A stretch of 64,000 nt of DNA from Mesorhizobium sp. B2-8-5 (GTDB lineage Bacteria > Pseudomonadota > Alphaproteobacteria > Rhizobiales > Rhizobiaceae), in the NCBI RefSeq assembly GCF_006440675.2, contig NZ_CP083951.1, positions 1,893,501 to 1,957,500 of the forward strand, written 5' to 3'. A program made the position numbers and the translations under genes. The notes beneath the pieces are model-generated. The model saw only the letters and a list, made by a program, of their open reading frames with translations. It searched no databases and was not told the origin of the DNA. Positions 50,389 to 59,835 of the stretch are shown piece by piece; the first letter of the stretch is position 1; every line of letters starts with the position of its first letter.

Positions 50389-51579
50389 TCAGCGATCGAT
50401 CTCGCCGAACACGATGTCGAGCGAGCCGATGATCGCCGCGACATCGGCCACCATGTGCCCGCGCGACAGGAAATCCATGGCCTGGAGATGGGCGAAGGAC
50501 GGTGCGCGTATCTTACAGCGATAGGGAACGTTGCTGCCGTCCGAAACCAGATAGACGCCGAACTCGCCTTTCGGCGCCTCGACCGCGGCATAGACCTCTC
50601 CGGGCGGCACGCGGTGGCCTTCGGTATAAAGCTTGAAATGATGGATGGTCGCTTCCATCGAGCGCTTCATGGTGGCGCGCGGCGGCGGCGTGATCTTCTG
50701 GTTCGGCACGGCGACAGGACCTTGGCCATCCGATGAACGCAGCTTTTCCAGGCACTGCCGCATGATCCGCACCGACTGGCGCATCTCTTCCATGCGTACC
50801 AGATAGCGATCGTAGCAGTCGCCGTGCTTACCGATGGGGATGTCGAAATCCATTTCGGAATAGCATTCATAGGGCTGCGCCTTGCGCAGGTCCCAGGCGG
50901 CGCCCGAGCCGCGCACCATGACGCCGGAGAAGCCCAGGCCCCAGGCGTCGTCGAGCGAGATCGCGCCGACATCGACATTGCGCTGCTTGAAGATGCGGTT
51001 GTCGGTGAGCAGGCCCTCGAGATTGTCGCAGGCCTGCAGGAACGGATCGCAGAAATCCCAGATGTCATCCAAGAGCTGCCCCGGCAGATCCTGGTGGACG
51101 CCGCCGACGCGGAAATAGTTCGCGTGCATACGGGCGCCGGAGGCGCGTTCATAGAACACCATCAGCTTCTCGCGTTCGGCGAAACCCCATAGCGGCGGCG
51201 TCAGCGCGCCGATATCCATGGCCTGCGTGGTGACGTTGAGAAGATGCGACAAGAGCCGCCCGATCTCGCAAAACAGCACGCGGATCAGTTGGCCGCGCCG
51301 GGGGACGGACAGTTCGAGCAGCTTTTCGGCGGCAAGGCAGAAGGCATGCTCCTGGTTCATCGGCGCGACATAGTCGAGCCGATCGAAATAAGGCAGAGCC
51401 TGCAGATAGTTCTTGTATTCGATCAGCTTTTCGGTGCCGCGGTGGAGCAGACCGATATGCGGATCGGCACGGTCGACGATTTCGCCGTCCAGTTCCAACA
51501 CCAGCCTGAGCACGCCATGCGCCGACGGGTGCTGCGGCCCGAAATTGAGCGTGAAGTTACGGACCGCGGCTTCGGTCAT
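50389..51579 (-). CDS. nuoD: NADH-quinone oxidoreductase subunit D, orphan copy
   Basis: The 396-residue protein is full length for NuoD. It has [60 protein letters not shown] and the C-terminal [20 protein letters not shown]. NuoD is the 49-kDa subunit of complex I and helps form the quinone site. GAGG precedes the ATG. No other nuo gene is adjacent: upstream is a small secreted protein gene and downstream a repeat. It is therefore either a second, dispersed nuoD or a displaced one. The key His residues of the N-terminal loop are retained. Confidence 0.94.
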   Translation of the reverse strand: MTEAAVRNFTLNFGPQHPSAHGVLRLVLELDGEIVDRADPHIGLLHRGTEKLIEYKNYLQALPYFDRLDYVAPMNQEHAFCLAAEKLLELSVPRRGQLIRVLFCEIGRLLSHLLNVTTQAMDIGALTPPLWGFAEREKLMVFYERASGARMHANYFRVGGVHQDLPGQLLDDIWDFCDPFLQACDNLEGLLTDNRIFKQRNVDVGAISLDDAWGLGFSGVMVRGSGAAWDLRKAQPYECYSEMDFDIPIGKHGDCYDRYLVRMEEMRQSVRIMRQCLEKLRSSDGQGPVAVPNQKITPPPRATMKRSMEATIHHFKLYTEGHRVPPGEVYAAVEAPKGEFGVYLVSDGSNVPYRCKIRAPSFAHLQAMDFLSRGHMVADVAAIIGSLDIVFGEIDR

Positions 51580-51642
51580 GACGACCTCGCAAGAGTGAGT
51601 ATCGAAGGCGGATCGCGGCCCGTCAGCCGCCGTCCAGCCGGG

Positions 51643-52038
51643 TCATGCCGTCGTCTGGATGATCAGGGTCAGCGTGCCGTCACCGTCGATGTTGGCGGCG
51701 ACGACTTGCGAGGAATTCAGTCCGTTGGCATGCAGAACCGACGTCGCCTCGGGCGAGGCGTCGACCGAGCTCTGCAGCTTGGCCAGTTCCTTGGCCGTCG
51801 TCCTAGCGACGATGGCCTCGGCCTGAGCTTTCACTTCCGAAGGCAAATCCTCGAATGCGACCACGACAATGTTGGTGACGTTCTGGCCGGCATTGTCCTC
51901 GCCAGGCTGGGCCTGGTCGGGGGCGGGCTGCTGGGCCGGAGGCAGGACTTGCGGCGGCTGCGGATCGGCGCGTTGAGCGGAAGCGGGCAGCGCCAATGCC
52001 ATTGCCGACAGGGTCAGGACTATCGTCAACATGCGCAT
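51643..52038 (-). CDS. Small secreted protein of unknown function
   Basis: The ATG at 52038 with AAAGGAAAG upstream is chosen. The 131-residue protein has a Sec signal (MRMLTIVLTLSAMALALPAS, cleavage after ASAQ). A Pro/Gln-rich linker (PPQVLPPAQQPAPDQAQPGE) leads to a small domain, NVTNIVVVAFEDLPSEVKAQ, that ends in DGDGTLTLIIQTTA. It is likely periplasmic. No family recognised. Confidence 0.7.
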   Translation of the reverse strand: MRMLTIVLTLSAMALALPASAQRADPQPPQVLPPAQQPAPDQAQPGEDNAGQNVTNIVVVAFEDLPSEVKAQAEAIVARTTAKELAKLQSSVDASPEATSVLHANGLNSSQVVAANIDGDGTLTLIIQTTA

Positions 52039-52119
52039 CGTCTTTCCTTTCCATCGGGAAACCTGACGACACAACCCCGGGGCCGGACGATGGTTCCGGA
52101 CATTCGCCGGCGCGGCAAC

Positions 52120-52731
52120 TTACGAAGCGCGCATTGTCCGGAAGGTGACGGAATAGCGGTGTTGCTCAACAGGCGGGATGCTGTGCTCCCATTCGTTTCG
52201 CGACGGGCCGGCAATGAGATAGACAGACCTGGGCTCAACCTCGATCGTTTCACGATCCCATGCCGCGCCGTTCTTGCGGCGCAGCCGGAAGCTGCAGGGC
52301 GCGAGCAGCGAAACGCCGGCGACCAGTTCGAAATGCGGCTTGTCCCGGTGCCAGCCTATGCCGGCACCCGGGCGATACTCGTTGATCAGCACCTGCGCGA
52401 ATTCGGTGGCCGGGACCGCCGCGAAGGCGGCAACCTTGGCGCGAAGCGGCAGCAGGAAGTCCGGAATCGGCGGCGCTTCGAGCACCTGGCGGCGCTCATA
52501 GTCGTAGCGCAGGCCGAAGCCGACGACCTGCCTGTTGGCAAGATGGCCGTGAAAATCGAACGGCTTGAAAGGCAGGCCCTGGATACGACGGACCAGCTCG
52601 TGTTCTTCGTCGCGGGTAATCAGGCCTGGCTGGTAGGAGAAGCCTTCGGGCGCGGGCGACAGGCTTGCGGGCGCACCGAAGAGATCGCCCTGGAAATCGT
52701 CGTCGTCGGCTCGGCTTTTCAATGAAGTCAT
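52120..52731 (-). CDS. AlkB-like 2-oxoglutarate/Fe(II) dioxygenase
   Basis: The 203-residue protein carries the AlkB-family core: VLINEYRPGAGIGWHRDKPH with the iron-binding His-x-Asp, then the distal His in EWEHSIPP and the 2-oxoglutarate-binding Arg residues in HRYSVTFRTMR. AlkB proteins demethylate alkylated bases or other substrates by oxidation. The size and motif spacing fit the AlkB2/3 or ALKBH-like subgroup, shorter than classical AlkB. The gene is divergent from the KTSC protein gene. Confidence 0.9.
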   Translation of the reverse strand: MTSLKSRADDDDFQGDLFGAPASLSPAPEGFSYQPGLITRDEEHELVRRIQGLPFKPFDFHGHLANRQVVGFGLRYDYERRQVLEAPPIPDFLLPLRAKVAAFAAVPATEFAQVLINEYRPGAGIGWHRDKPHFELVAGVSLLAPCSFRLRRKNGAAWDRETIEVEPRSVYLIAGPSRNEWEHSIPPVEQHRYSVTFRTMRAS

Positions 52732-52826
52732 GCGGCTCAGATAGGCAGTCGGAGCCCCTGTGCAAGCCGGCGCGGCGGAACCGCGCGGCGCACGACGAAT
52801 TAAGAGTTGGAAGCAGGAGCCTGCAC

Positions 52827-53057
52827 GTGCCTTCCACCGCGATCCGGAATATCCACTACGATCCGTCGAAGCGGGTCCTTTCGGTATGGTTCGTCCCGAC
52901 CGGCAAGCGCTATGACTATGAGGACGTAGGACCCGAGGTCTACACGGCTTTCAAGGCGGCTTTCTCAAAAGGACAGTTCTTCAACGAATTCGTGCGCGAT
53001 CGTTTCAGATATCACCTGGTCGAGCATGAAGGCTCGGCTTGCTCCGAAAAAATATAG
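52827..53057 (+). CDS. KTSC-domain protein
   Basis: A GTG at 52827 with AGGAGC upstream gives 76 residues. The KTSC-domain pattern is visible: STAIRNIHYDPSKRVLSVWF, then TGKRYDYEDVGPEVYTAF and KAAFSKGQFFNEFVRDRFRY. KTSC domains occur alone or fused to lysyl-tRNA synthetases in bacteria. No activity is established. It is the last gene before the direct repeat that opens the sensor-kinase block. Confidence 0.85.
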   Translation: MPSTAIRNIHYDPSKRVLSVWFVPTGKRYDYEDVGPEVYTAFKAAFSKGQFFNEFVRDRFRYHLVEHEGSACSEKI

Positions 53058-53075
53058 AAATCAATCAAGTTAAAT

Positions 53076-53099
53076 GGCGGAGAGAGCGTCTCTCGATTA
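53076..53099. repeat. 24-bp direct repeat, left copy (att-like)
   Basis: The repeat begins TGGCGGAGAGAG, continues CGTCTCTCGATT and recurs at 59488-59511 with one mismatch. Its first 12 bases are the reverse complement of CTCTCTCCGCCA, the usual 3' end of a tRNA-Ser. The two copies bracket the kinase-HPt-transporter block. The flanking 53058-53401 stretch has no gene. Confidence 0.65.
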
Positions 53100-53401
53100 G
53101 GGGCCGACCGAATCCACCCGCCTGCCAGCACTCCTAAGTGGCTCCGAGATTTAAGTGCTTCCGGGATTGGGTTGGAGGGCTAGCCTCGGAACGGCAGCTC
53201 TGCGCCGCATCTCGGCCGCTGGAGCAATCTTGCCACTGGCCGGAAGCAGTCAGGGTCCGGGCCGCAGAGTCTAGCTTGTCCCAAAGCCACCCCTCGACGG
53301 TACTGTCAATCAGTCGTCTGGCATGTAACACTACTTGCTAATATGCGGGTGGGAAAGCATTCCGCTGAACCTGGCGGAAGGTCCCTTTGGGAGAAGCCAA
53401 T

Positions 53402-56400
53402 ATGCAGGGCTCAGTCGAAAGCGACCTTGCCGGTCGCCTGGCATCCGCCGACCGGCGTATTGCCGAACTGGAACATATCAACGCAGTCGCGACGATCGAG
53501 CTTGACCGTCTTTCCGTTGAAAACAAGCGATTGATTCAATTCACCGAGGAACGCACCAAGGAATTGGCCATCCTCAACAGCGTCGGCGAAGCGACCGCCA
53601 AGACGCTGAATGTCGAAACAGTGACCCGTATTGTTGGCGACAAGGTTCGCGAGATGTTCGGCGCGGATTTGACGGAAATCCTGCTGCACGACGAGACGTC
53701 CAATTTGATCAACGTCTCCTATGCATTCGACGGCAATTACCAGTATCCTGAACCTTTTGCGATGGGCGAAGGACTTACCTCGAGAGTTATATTGTCGGGT
53801 AAGCCACTATTGCTGGGGACCGCCGACGAAGCCATCGGGTTGGGCGCCCTGATGCCCAAGGAAGAGGACGAGACTGAAACCTATCTCGGTGTGCCTATTA
53901 TTGCCGGGAATAGGACGCTGGGCGTGGTTAGCGTGCAGAGCTACAGAAAAAACGCCTTCAACGAAGATCATATGCGCCTGTTACAGGGATTATCCTCCAG
54001 CATGGGCGTGGCGATTGCTAACGCACGCCTTTTCGACGAAACCCAGCGGCTGCTGAAAATATCAGAGGACCGCGCAAAGGAACTCGCCATTCTCAATAGC
54101 GTCGGCGAAGCGATGGCGAAAACGCTGAATGTGAAGACAGTGACCCGTATTGTCGGCGACAAGGTTCGCGAGATATTCGGCACTGAAGTAACCGAAATCC
54201 TGTTGCGCGATGAGATGTCGGATCTAATCAGGATCCCCTACGCCTTCTATGGCGATTACCAGGATCCTGAACCGTTTGTTATAGGTGAAGGCCTGACTTC
54301 GAAGGTCATATTGTCAGGCAAGCCGCTGCTGCTGGGAAATATTGACGAGCACATTGCTCTGGGTGCCCTGATGCCGAAGGAGGAGGATAGAACCGAATCA
54401 TACCTGGGCGTGCCGATCATTGCCGGAGACAGAACGCTCGGTGTGGTCAGCGTGCAGAGCTACCAAAAGAATGTCTTTAACGAAGATCACGTGCGCCTGC
54501 TGCAAGGGCTGTCGTCCAGCATGGGCATTGCCATTGCCAACGCGTATCTCTTTGACGAGACGCAGCGGCTCCTGAAAATGGCGCAAGACCGCGCAAAGGA
54601 ATTGGCCATTCTCAACAGCGTCGGCGAAGCGATGACGAAGTCGCTGAATGTTGACACCGTCATCCGACTGGTGGGCGATAAAGTGAGGGAGGCGTTCGGC
54701 ACAGAGGTCAGCGAGATTCTGTTGCATGATAGTCAATCCGGTTTAGTTCGAGTTCCTTACGCTTACTACAGGGGCTACAAGACCATCGAGCCGTTCCCTT
54801 TGGGGATAGGACTTACATCGGAAATTATCTCCACTGGAAAGCCGTTGGTTTTCAACTCCATGGAGGAAGGAAAAAGGCGCGGTGCCTATTTTCCAGACGA
54901 AGACGACAGGACCTCTTCATACATTGGCGTGCCTATCAATTCAGGCGAGAGAACGCTCGGAGTGGTCAGTGTGCAAAGCTACGAGTCAGATGCCTTCGAC
55001 GAAAACCACGTGCGCCTGTTGCAGACGATAGCCTCCAGTATGGGAGTCGCGATCGCCAATGCCCGCTTGTTCGACGAGACACAGAGGCTTCTCAAGGAAA
55101 CCGAGCATCGCGCCGCTGAACTGGGCGCGATCAGCAAGGTTAGCCAAGCCCTCATAGGTGAAGCTGAACTCGGCAATACGATCCAACTGATAGGCGATCA
55201 GATGCAGGAGATTTTCAGCGCCGACATCGTCTATGTCGCGCTGCTCGATCCAAAGACCAAGCTCATCCATTTCCCGTATCAGTTCGGCGAGGCCTTCACT
55301 ACGCTCCGGCTCGGGGAAGGCCTTACAAGCAAGATCATAGAAACCGGCGAGCCGTTGCTCATCAATCAGGATGTCGCGGAACGCGGCGCGGAAATCGGAG
55401 CAACTCCAGTTGGCAAGGATGCGCTGTCTTACCTTGGCGTTCCAATCAAGACGGCGCAGGGCAATGTCGGCGTGATCAGCGTGCAGAGCACGACACGGGA
55501 GGGCATGTTCAGCGAAAATTCGCTGCGGCTGCTTTCAACCATCGCCGCCAATGCGGGTGCGGCGCTTCACAACGCACAACTGTTCACCGAGCTCAAGGAG
55601 CTTTCGCTGGCCTTGACGGAGGCCAAGGAAGCGGCGGAGGCTGCCAACGAAGCCAAAAGCACGTTCCTCGCCACCATGAGCCATGAAATCCGCACGCCGA
55701 TGAACGGCGTTATCGGCATGGCCAACCTGATGCTGGCCACCAAACTTGACGATGAGCAGCGGGAAATCGGCGAGACGATAAACAATAGTGCGGAAGCGCT
55801 GCTGACCATCATCAACGACATACTCGACTTCTCAAAGGTCGAGGCGGGTAAGCTCGACCTTGATCCTCGGCAGTTCGAACTGCGCGAATGTCTCGAAAGC
55901 GCGATAGACCTGATCGCGCCGAGGACGGCAGAGAAGGGACTGGATCTCGGCTACGTGGTCGAGCCCGGCACGCCGGAAACGATTGTCGCCGACGGCAACC
56001 GTCTACGCCAGGTTCTGATCAATCTGCTCAACAACGCCGTCAAATTCACCGAGCGAGGAGAGGTCGTGCTTTCCGTGATGGAGGTGCCGTCCGCAGCCGC
56101 GGACACAAGTCCACAGGGCGAAGGCGAGCGGAAAATTTGTACGCTCCAGTTCGCGGTGCGCGACACCGGCATTGGCATAGCCAAGGACCGGATGGATCGC
56201 CTGTTCAGGTCATTTAGCCAGGTCGATGCCTCCACGACCAGACGCTATGGCGGAACCGGCCTCGGTCTGGCGATCAGCAGGCGCCTGGTGGAATTGATGG
56301 GCGGTGAGGTTTGGGTGGAGAGCGCCGTAGGAAAAGGCACGACATTCTCCTTTACCATCCGCGCTCCGGTTGCCTCGAGTCGAAAAACGGCTCAGGCAGC

Positions 56401-57298
56401 GCCGTCAAAGGACGAGTTGGCCGGTAAACGGCTGCTGTTCGTCGACGACAACGCAACAAACCGGCGCATCACGTCGCTGCAGGCGCAGTCCTGGAACATG
56501 GCTGCATCAGCAATCGAACATCCCGCCGACGCGCTTCGAAGGCTTGCGGGAGGCGAGGTCTTCGATGTCATCGTTCTCGACATGAACATGCCCGGCATGG
56601 ATGGGATCGAACTGGCCAGGCAAATACGCGCGCTCGAAGGCAACGGCAGCGTTCCGTTGGTGCTGCTCAGTTCAATGGTGCCCATGCCTGAAGACAAGAA
56701 GAAGGAGATGGAAGGCATTAAGTTCGCGGCCACGCTCTCCAAGCCGATCAAGCCATCGCCATTGCTCAATACGTTGCTGTCGATCTTCGTCGGAACTCCG
56801 ACACGCTCCATCCGATCAGATCAGCCGAAGGGGACGGCTCTCGATAGTACGATGGCGCAGAAGTTTCCGCTTCACATCCTCCTGGTCGATGACAATGCCA
56901 CCAACCGGAAGCTTGGCTCCAAGGTGCTCGAGCGTCTGGGTTACAAGCCGCAACTGGCGGTCGACGGGCAGTCGGCGGTCGCCGCTTATACCCAGGGCAG
57001 CCATGACGTTATCCTGATGGATATCGAAATGCCTGATATGGACGGTCTCGAAGCGACAAGATTGATCCGCGCGCCCGGCCCCCAATATGCGCGTCAGCCG
57101 TTCATCATTGCCCTGACCGCCAACGCGATGGCCGGAGATCGCGAGAGGTATCTGGATGCAGGGATGGATGACTATCTCAGCAAGCCGCTGCGCGTCGAAG
57201 ACCTTATCGCTTCGCTGAACAAGGCGGTGCTGGCAGGCGGGCACAGGCCTGCCGTCGCAGCGCGAGATTTCGAGGAACCTGGCGTACCAAGGGTCTAA
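53402..57298 (+). CDS. Hybrid sensor histidine kinase with four GAF domains
   Basis: The ATG at 53402 (GGGAG about 10 bases upstream) gives 1298 residues; a TTG five codons earlier is possible. After a short coiled coil come three tandem GAF domains repeated with a period of exactly 173 residues ([20 protein letters not shown] at the start of each), then a diverged fourth GAF (about 565-735). HisKA has [20 protein letters not shown] with His761. The ATPase domain has N-box [12 protein letters not shown]1 [11 protein letters not shown] and G2 [19 protein letters not shown]. Two receivers follow, with Asp1060 ([11 protein letters not shown]) and Asp1207 ([11 protein letters not shown]). No transmembrane helices are seen, so it should sense a cytoplasmic signal. 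The next two genes supply HPt and output. Confidence 0.95.
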   Translation: MQGSVESDLAGRLASADRRIAELEHINAVATIELDRLSVENKRLIQFTEERTKELAILNSVGEATAKTLNVETVTRIVGDKVREMFGADLTEILLHDETSNLINVSYAFDGNYQYPEPFAMGEGLTSRVILSGKPLLLGTADEAIGLGALMPKEEDETETYLGVPIIAGNRTLGVVSVQSYRKNAFNEDHMRLLQGLSSSMGVAIANARLFDETQRLLKISEDRAKELAILNSVGEAMAKTLNVKTVTRIVGDKVREIFGTEVTEILLRDEMSDLIRIPYAFYGDYQDPEPFVIGEGLTSKVILSGKPLLLGNIDEHIALGALMPKEEDRTESYLGVPIIAGDRTLGVVSVQSYQKNVFNEDHVRLLQGLSSSMGIAIANAYLFDETQRLLKMAQDRAKELAILNSVGEAMTKSLNVDTVIRLVGDKVREAFGTEVSEILLHDSQSGLVRVPYAYYRGYKTIEPFPLGIGLTSEIISTGKPLVFNSMEEGKRRGAYFPDEDDRTSSYIGVPINSGERTLGVVSVQSYESDAFDENHVRLLQTIASSMGVAIANARLFDETQRLLKETEHRAAELGAISKVSQALIGEAELGNTIQLIGDQMQEIFSADIVYVALLDPKTKLIHFPYQFGEAFTTLRLGEGLTSKIIETGEPLLINQDVAERGAEIGATPVGKDALSYLGVPIKTAQGNVGVISVQSTTREGMFSENSLRLLSTIAANAGAALHNAQLFTELKELSLALTEAKEAAEAANEAKSTFLATMSHEIRTPMNGVIGMANLMLATKLDDEQREIGETINNSAEALLTIINDILDFSKVEAGKLDLDPRQFELRECLESAIDLIAPRTAEKGLDLGYVVEPGTPETIVADGNRLRQVLINLLNNAVKFTERGEVVLSVMEVPSAAADTSPQGEGERKICTLQFAVRDTGIGIAKDRMDRLFRSFSQVDASTTRRYGGTGLGLAISRRLVELMGGEVWVESAVGKGTTFSFTIRAPVASSRKTAQAAPSKDELAGKRLLFVDDNATNRRITSLQAQSWNMAASAIEHPADALRRLAGGEVFDVIVLDMNMPGMDGIELARQIRALEGNGSVPLVLLSSMVPMPEDKKKEMEGIKFAATLSKPIKPSPLLNTLLSIFVGTPTRSIRSDQPKGTALDSTMAQKFPLHILLVDDNATNRKLGSKVLERLGYKPQLAVDGQSAVAAYTQGSHDVILMDIEMPDMDGLEATRLIRAPGPQYARQPFIIALTANAMAGDRERYLDAGMDDYLSKPLRVEDLIASLNKAVLAGGHRPAVAARDFEEPGVPRV

Positions 57299-57522
57299 AT
57301 AAGAAGGGTGCACCTTGGCGCAATCGCCACCGACGCCGTGGCGGTATTGATCGAGAACTATGTGCTATCGCTAATTTAGCATGTCTGCGATAGTCTGCCT
57401 TTGAGCGCGATGGAACTCTCACAAATCCAATCAGGGGGTTCGATTTCGGTCTTACTTCACCAGTACCGGAAGAAACTCGCGGTCACTGGTTATAGTCGGA
57501 AGAAACGCACATCGGGGATGTC

Positions 57523-57870
57523 GTGGCGATCGACAAAGGGGCACTGGACAAGCTGCGCGAGCTTGTCGGTGGCGAAGAGGCTGACCTTGTAGAGCTCGTG
57601 GAGTCCTTTCTCGAAGAGGGGCCATCCATCATGCTGGACATGTGGTCGTCGGCTCGGGCTTCCGACCTGGCAGTCACTCGGCGGGCTGCCCATTCCCTGA
57701 AATCCAACGCGCGGGATATGGGGGCGGCCGAACTCAGCCAAATCTGCGCCCAGGTGGAGGCGCGGTGCGCAAGTGGGGAGCCGGCGGATTTGGCGGAAAT
57801 CGACAACGCGCAGCGCGCCTTCGACGCCGCCGTCACGGAGCTCCGAAAAATCTTCAAGCTGGGAGAATAG
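57523..57870 (+). CDS. HPt-domain phosphotransfer protein
   Basis: The gene starts at a GTG with CGGGGATG upstream; the product is 115 residues. It is a four-helix HPt domain with AAHSLKSNARDMGAAEL, phosphoacceptor His57, and the acidic opening LVGGEEADLVELVESFLEEG. It should carry phosphate from the hybrid kinase's receiver to the receiver of the next gene, whose start codon is 1 base after its stop. The gap of 224 bases to the kinase gene shows no further gene. Confidence 0.92.
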   Translation: MAIDKGALDKLRELVGGEEADLVELVESFLEEGPSIMLDMWSSARASDLAVTRRAAHSLKSNARDMGAAELSQICAQVEARCASGEPADLAEIDNAQRAFDAAVTELRKIFKLGE

Positions 57871-57871
57871 C

Positions 57872-59425
57872 GTGAGCAGCCCTGGTAGGATCCTCATTGT
57901 TGACGACTCCCGGACCACAAGGATCAAGCTCAAGAAATCGGTCGAGGCTCTCGGACACGAAGCCGAGGCGGTGGAGGGCGGCCGGGCGGCGCTCGATTTG
58001 CTCGCCACCGATAATTTCGACCTCATCCTTCTCGATATCATGATGCCGGTGATGGACGGCTTCGAGGTGCTGAAGAGTCTCAAGGCGTCGTCCAGAACGC
58101 GGGATGTGCCGATCATCGTGATTTCCGCGCTCGACGATGAGATGAGCAGCGTCGTCAAGGCGATCGAATTGGGCGCCGAGGATTTCCTGCCCAAGGATTT
58201 TGAACTCGCGCTTCTCAAGGCACGGGTTTCCACCTGCATCGAGAAGAAGAGACTGCGCGACATCGAGAAAGAATACTTGCGGCAGGTGGCCAAGCTGACG
58301 AAGGCGGCCGCGACCTTGGAAAGCGGGAGGTTCAACCCTTCAAAGCTCGGCATCCGCGATGTGGCAGGCCGCCCGGATGGCCTAGGCAAGCTCGCCACGG
58401 TTTTCGCTACGATGGCCCAGAAGGTCTATGAGCGCGAACGCAAGATGCGGCAGAATATCCGCACATTCCGTGGCGCATTGCTGCTGTTGGCCTGCGGAGG
58501 ACTGTGGGGCCTTGTCGTGCCACTCTCGAAGATGGCTTCACTCGTTGAAGCTCATCCGATAGGGCTGGCGATCCTTATTGACGTCATTGGGGCAGTATTC
58601 TGCGTCGGGATAAGCATCAAGCGCGGGACAATGCCGCGCCTGGCTGATCTTACGCGCTCGGATTGGAAGTTCATCCTCATCCTTGCGTTCATCAGCTCGG
58701 TGATCAATCAGGTGCTGGTCTATTGGTTGGCAAGCAAGCTTCCCGCCTTCATCGTCTCCATTGTCATCGTCCTGGAGGGATTCGCCGTATTCCTGTTCGC
58801 TGCCTTGATGCGGACGGAAGCGCCTAACCTGAAGCGGTTTTTGGGACTTGGATTGGGTCTCGTCGGCATCTTCATCATACTCCTCTATGGAGAGCCGGCG
58901 GAAATGGCTACCAGCTGGTTGTGGCTTGCCATTGCACTCGTCATCCCGATCACTTACGCGACCGAGGATATCTACCTCTCGGAGCGCAAGCCTGCTGCTA
59001 TCGATAACGTCGCTCTGTTCGGCATCACCCTTGTTGCTTCGGTTTTGATGCTGATGCCGCTGGCGGCCTTCTATCGGGACTTTATCCCGTTTGATCTATT
59101 GACCGGAAAGCTTGGCGTGATCGTCGTTCTAATGGCGGTTGCCGGCAATCTGGCAATGCTGCTTTTCATCGCGCTGATCTCCAGCACAGGCGCCGTATTC
59201 GCAAGCCAGAACGCCTACGCGGTCACCACAGCCGGCATAGGCTGGAGCATGCTGTTGTTGGGTGAAGCCATACCGGCGCTCACCTGGGTCTCCCTGGCGC
59301 TGATCGTCGTTGGTCTTCTGATGGTCGAGCCGAAGCAGGAGGCTGAGGAGGAACCGCCATTACTCGACGACGGGTTGGAGGAATTTGTCCTGCGGCCCGA
59401 CCTGATGCCGTTACCGACGGAATGA
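57872..59425 (+). CDS. Response regulator fused to an EamA/DMT-family transporter
   Basis: A GTG at 57872 with GGGAGAA 5-11 bases upstream gives 517 residues. Residues 1-125 are a complete receiver: RILIVDDSRTTRIKLKKSVE, phosphoacceptor Asp55 in LILLDIMMPVMDG, and Lys in FLPKDFE. Residues 125-195 are a charged coiled-coil linker (EKEYLRQVAKLTKAAATLES, then LATVFATMAQKVYERERKMR). From about 200 to 490 there are ten hydrophobic helices with EamA-type repeats (LLLLACGGLWGLVVPLSKMA; ISSTGAVFASQNAYAVTTAG). EamA proteins export or import small metabolites. A receiver fused to such a transporter suggests that phosphorylation gates transport directly. Confidence 0.93.
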   Translation: MSSPGRILIVDDSRTTRIKLKKSVEALGHEAEAVEGGRAALDLLATDNFDLILLDIMMPVMDGFEVLKSLKASSRTRDVPIIVISALDDEMSSVVKAIELGAEDFLPKDFELALLKARVSTCIEKKRLRDIEKEYLRQVAKLTKAAATLESGRFNPSKLGIRDVAGRPDGLGKLATVFATMAQKVYERERKMRQNIRTFRGALLLLACGGLWGLVVPLSKMASLVEAHPIGLAILIDVIGAVFCVGISIKRGTMPRLADLTRSDWKFILILAFISSVINQVLVYWLASKLPAFIVSIVIVLEGFAVFLFAALMRTEAPNLKRFLGLGLGLVGIFIILLYGEPAEMATSWLWLAIALVIPITYATEDIYLSERKPAAIDNVALFGITLVASVLMLMPLAAFYRDFIPFDLLTGKLGVIVVLMAVAGNLAMLLFIALISSTGAVFASQNAYAVTTAGIGWSMLLLGEAIPALTWVSLALIVVGLLMVEPKQEAEEEPPLLDDGLEEFVLRPDLMPLPTE

Positions 59426-59835
59426 ACAGACTTGGAATATTCGGGCGCGTCGGATTTGTCCTGCCAACAATGGCCAGATTGCCTCCGTGGCGGAGAGAGC
59501 GTCTTTCGATTTAAGACCTATACCGTTGAAAATATTGAGCTTTTTGTTTGCTTTGTTACGTAGTTTGTTGCACGGACGGGGCGATGGTTCTGGGAGGCAT
59601 CTGCGTAGGGAAGGTCAGCTTTGCGCCTCGTGTCCACCATTCAACGCCCCGCATGCCGGTCCCCACAAGCTGCCGTCGGCCCTCGCACGACTTCCACTGT
59701 CGGTTGGGGATCCTCCGGATGCATTATGCTTGTGGAGCGTCCGCCACTTGGACAGATAGAGGACGAAGAAATAGCTCGTGGTAGAGATTCAGGCCGACTT
59801 TCCGGACCGACCGACGGGTCAACGGCTCGACCAGC
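59426..59835. other. Gene-free region after the phosphorelay block
   Basis: This 410-base stretch has no supported gene. It contains the right 24-bp direct repeat (59488-59511), followed by an AT-rich segment (59520-59570, with TTGAAAATATTGAGCTTTTT). The rest, to the end of the convergent patatin gene, shows only short open frames without ribosome-binding sites. Confidence 0.5.
59488..59511. repeat. 24-bp direct repeat, right copy (att-like)
   Basis: TGGCGGAGAGAG followed by CGTCTTTCGATT matches 53076-53099 at 23 of 24 positions and is in the same orientation. The two copies are 6.4 kb apart. Confidence 0.65.

Noticed and set aside
53076..53099. Intact tRNA-Ser gene at the direct repeat
   Set aside because: Only the last 12 bases of a tRNA-Ser end are matched; no T-arm (TTCGA region) or anticodon arm can be folded nearby.
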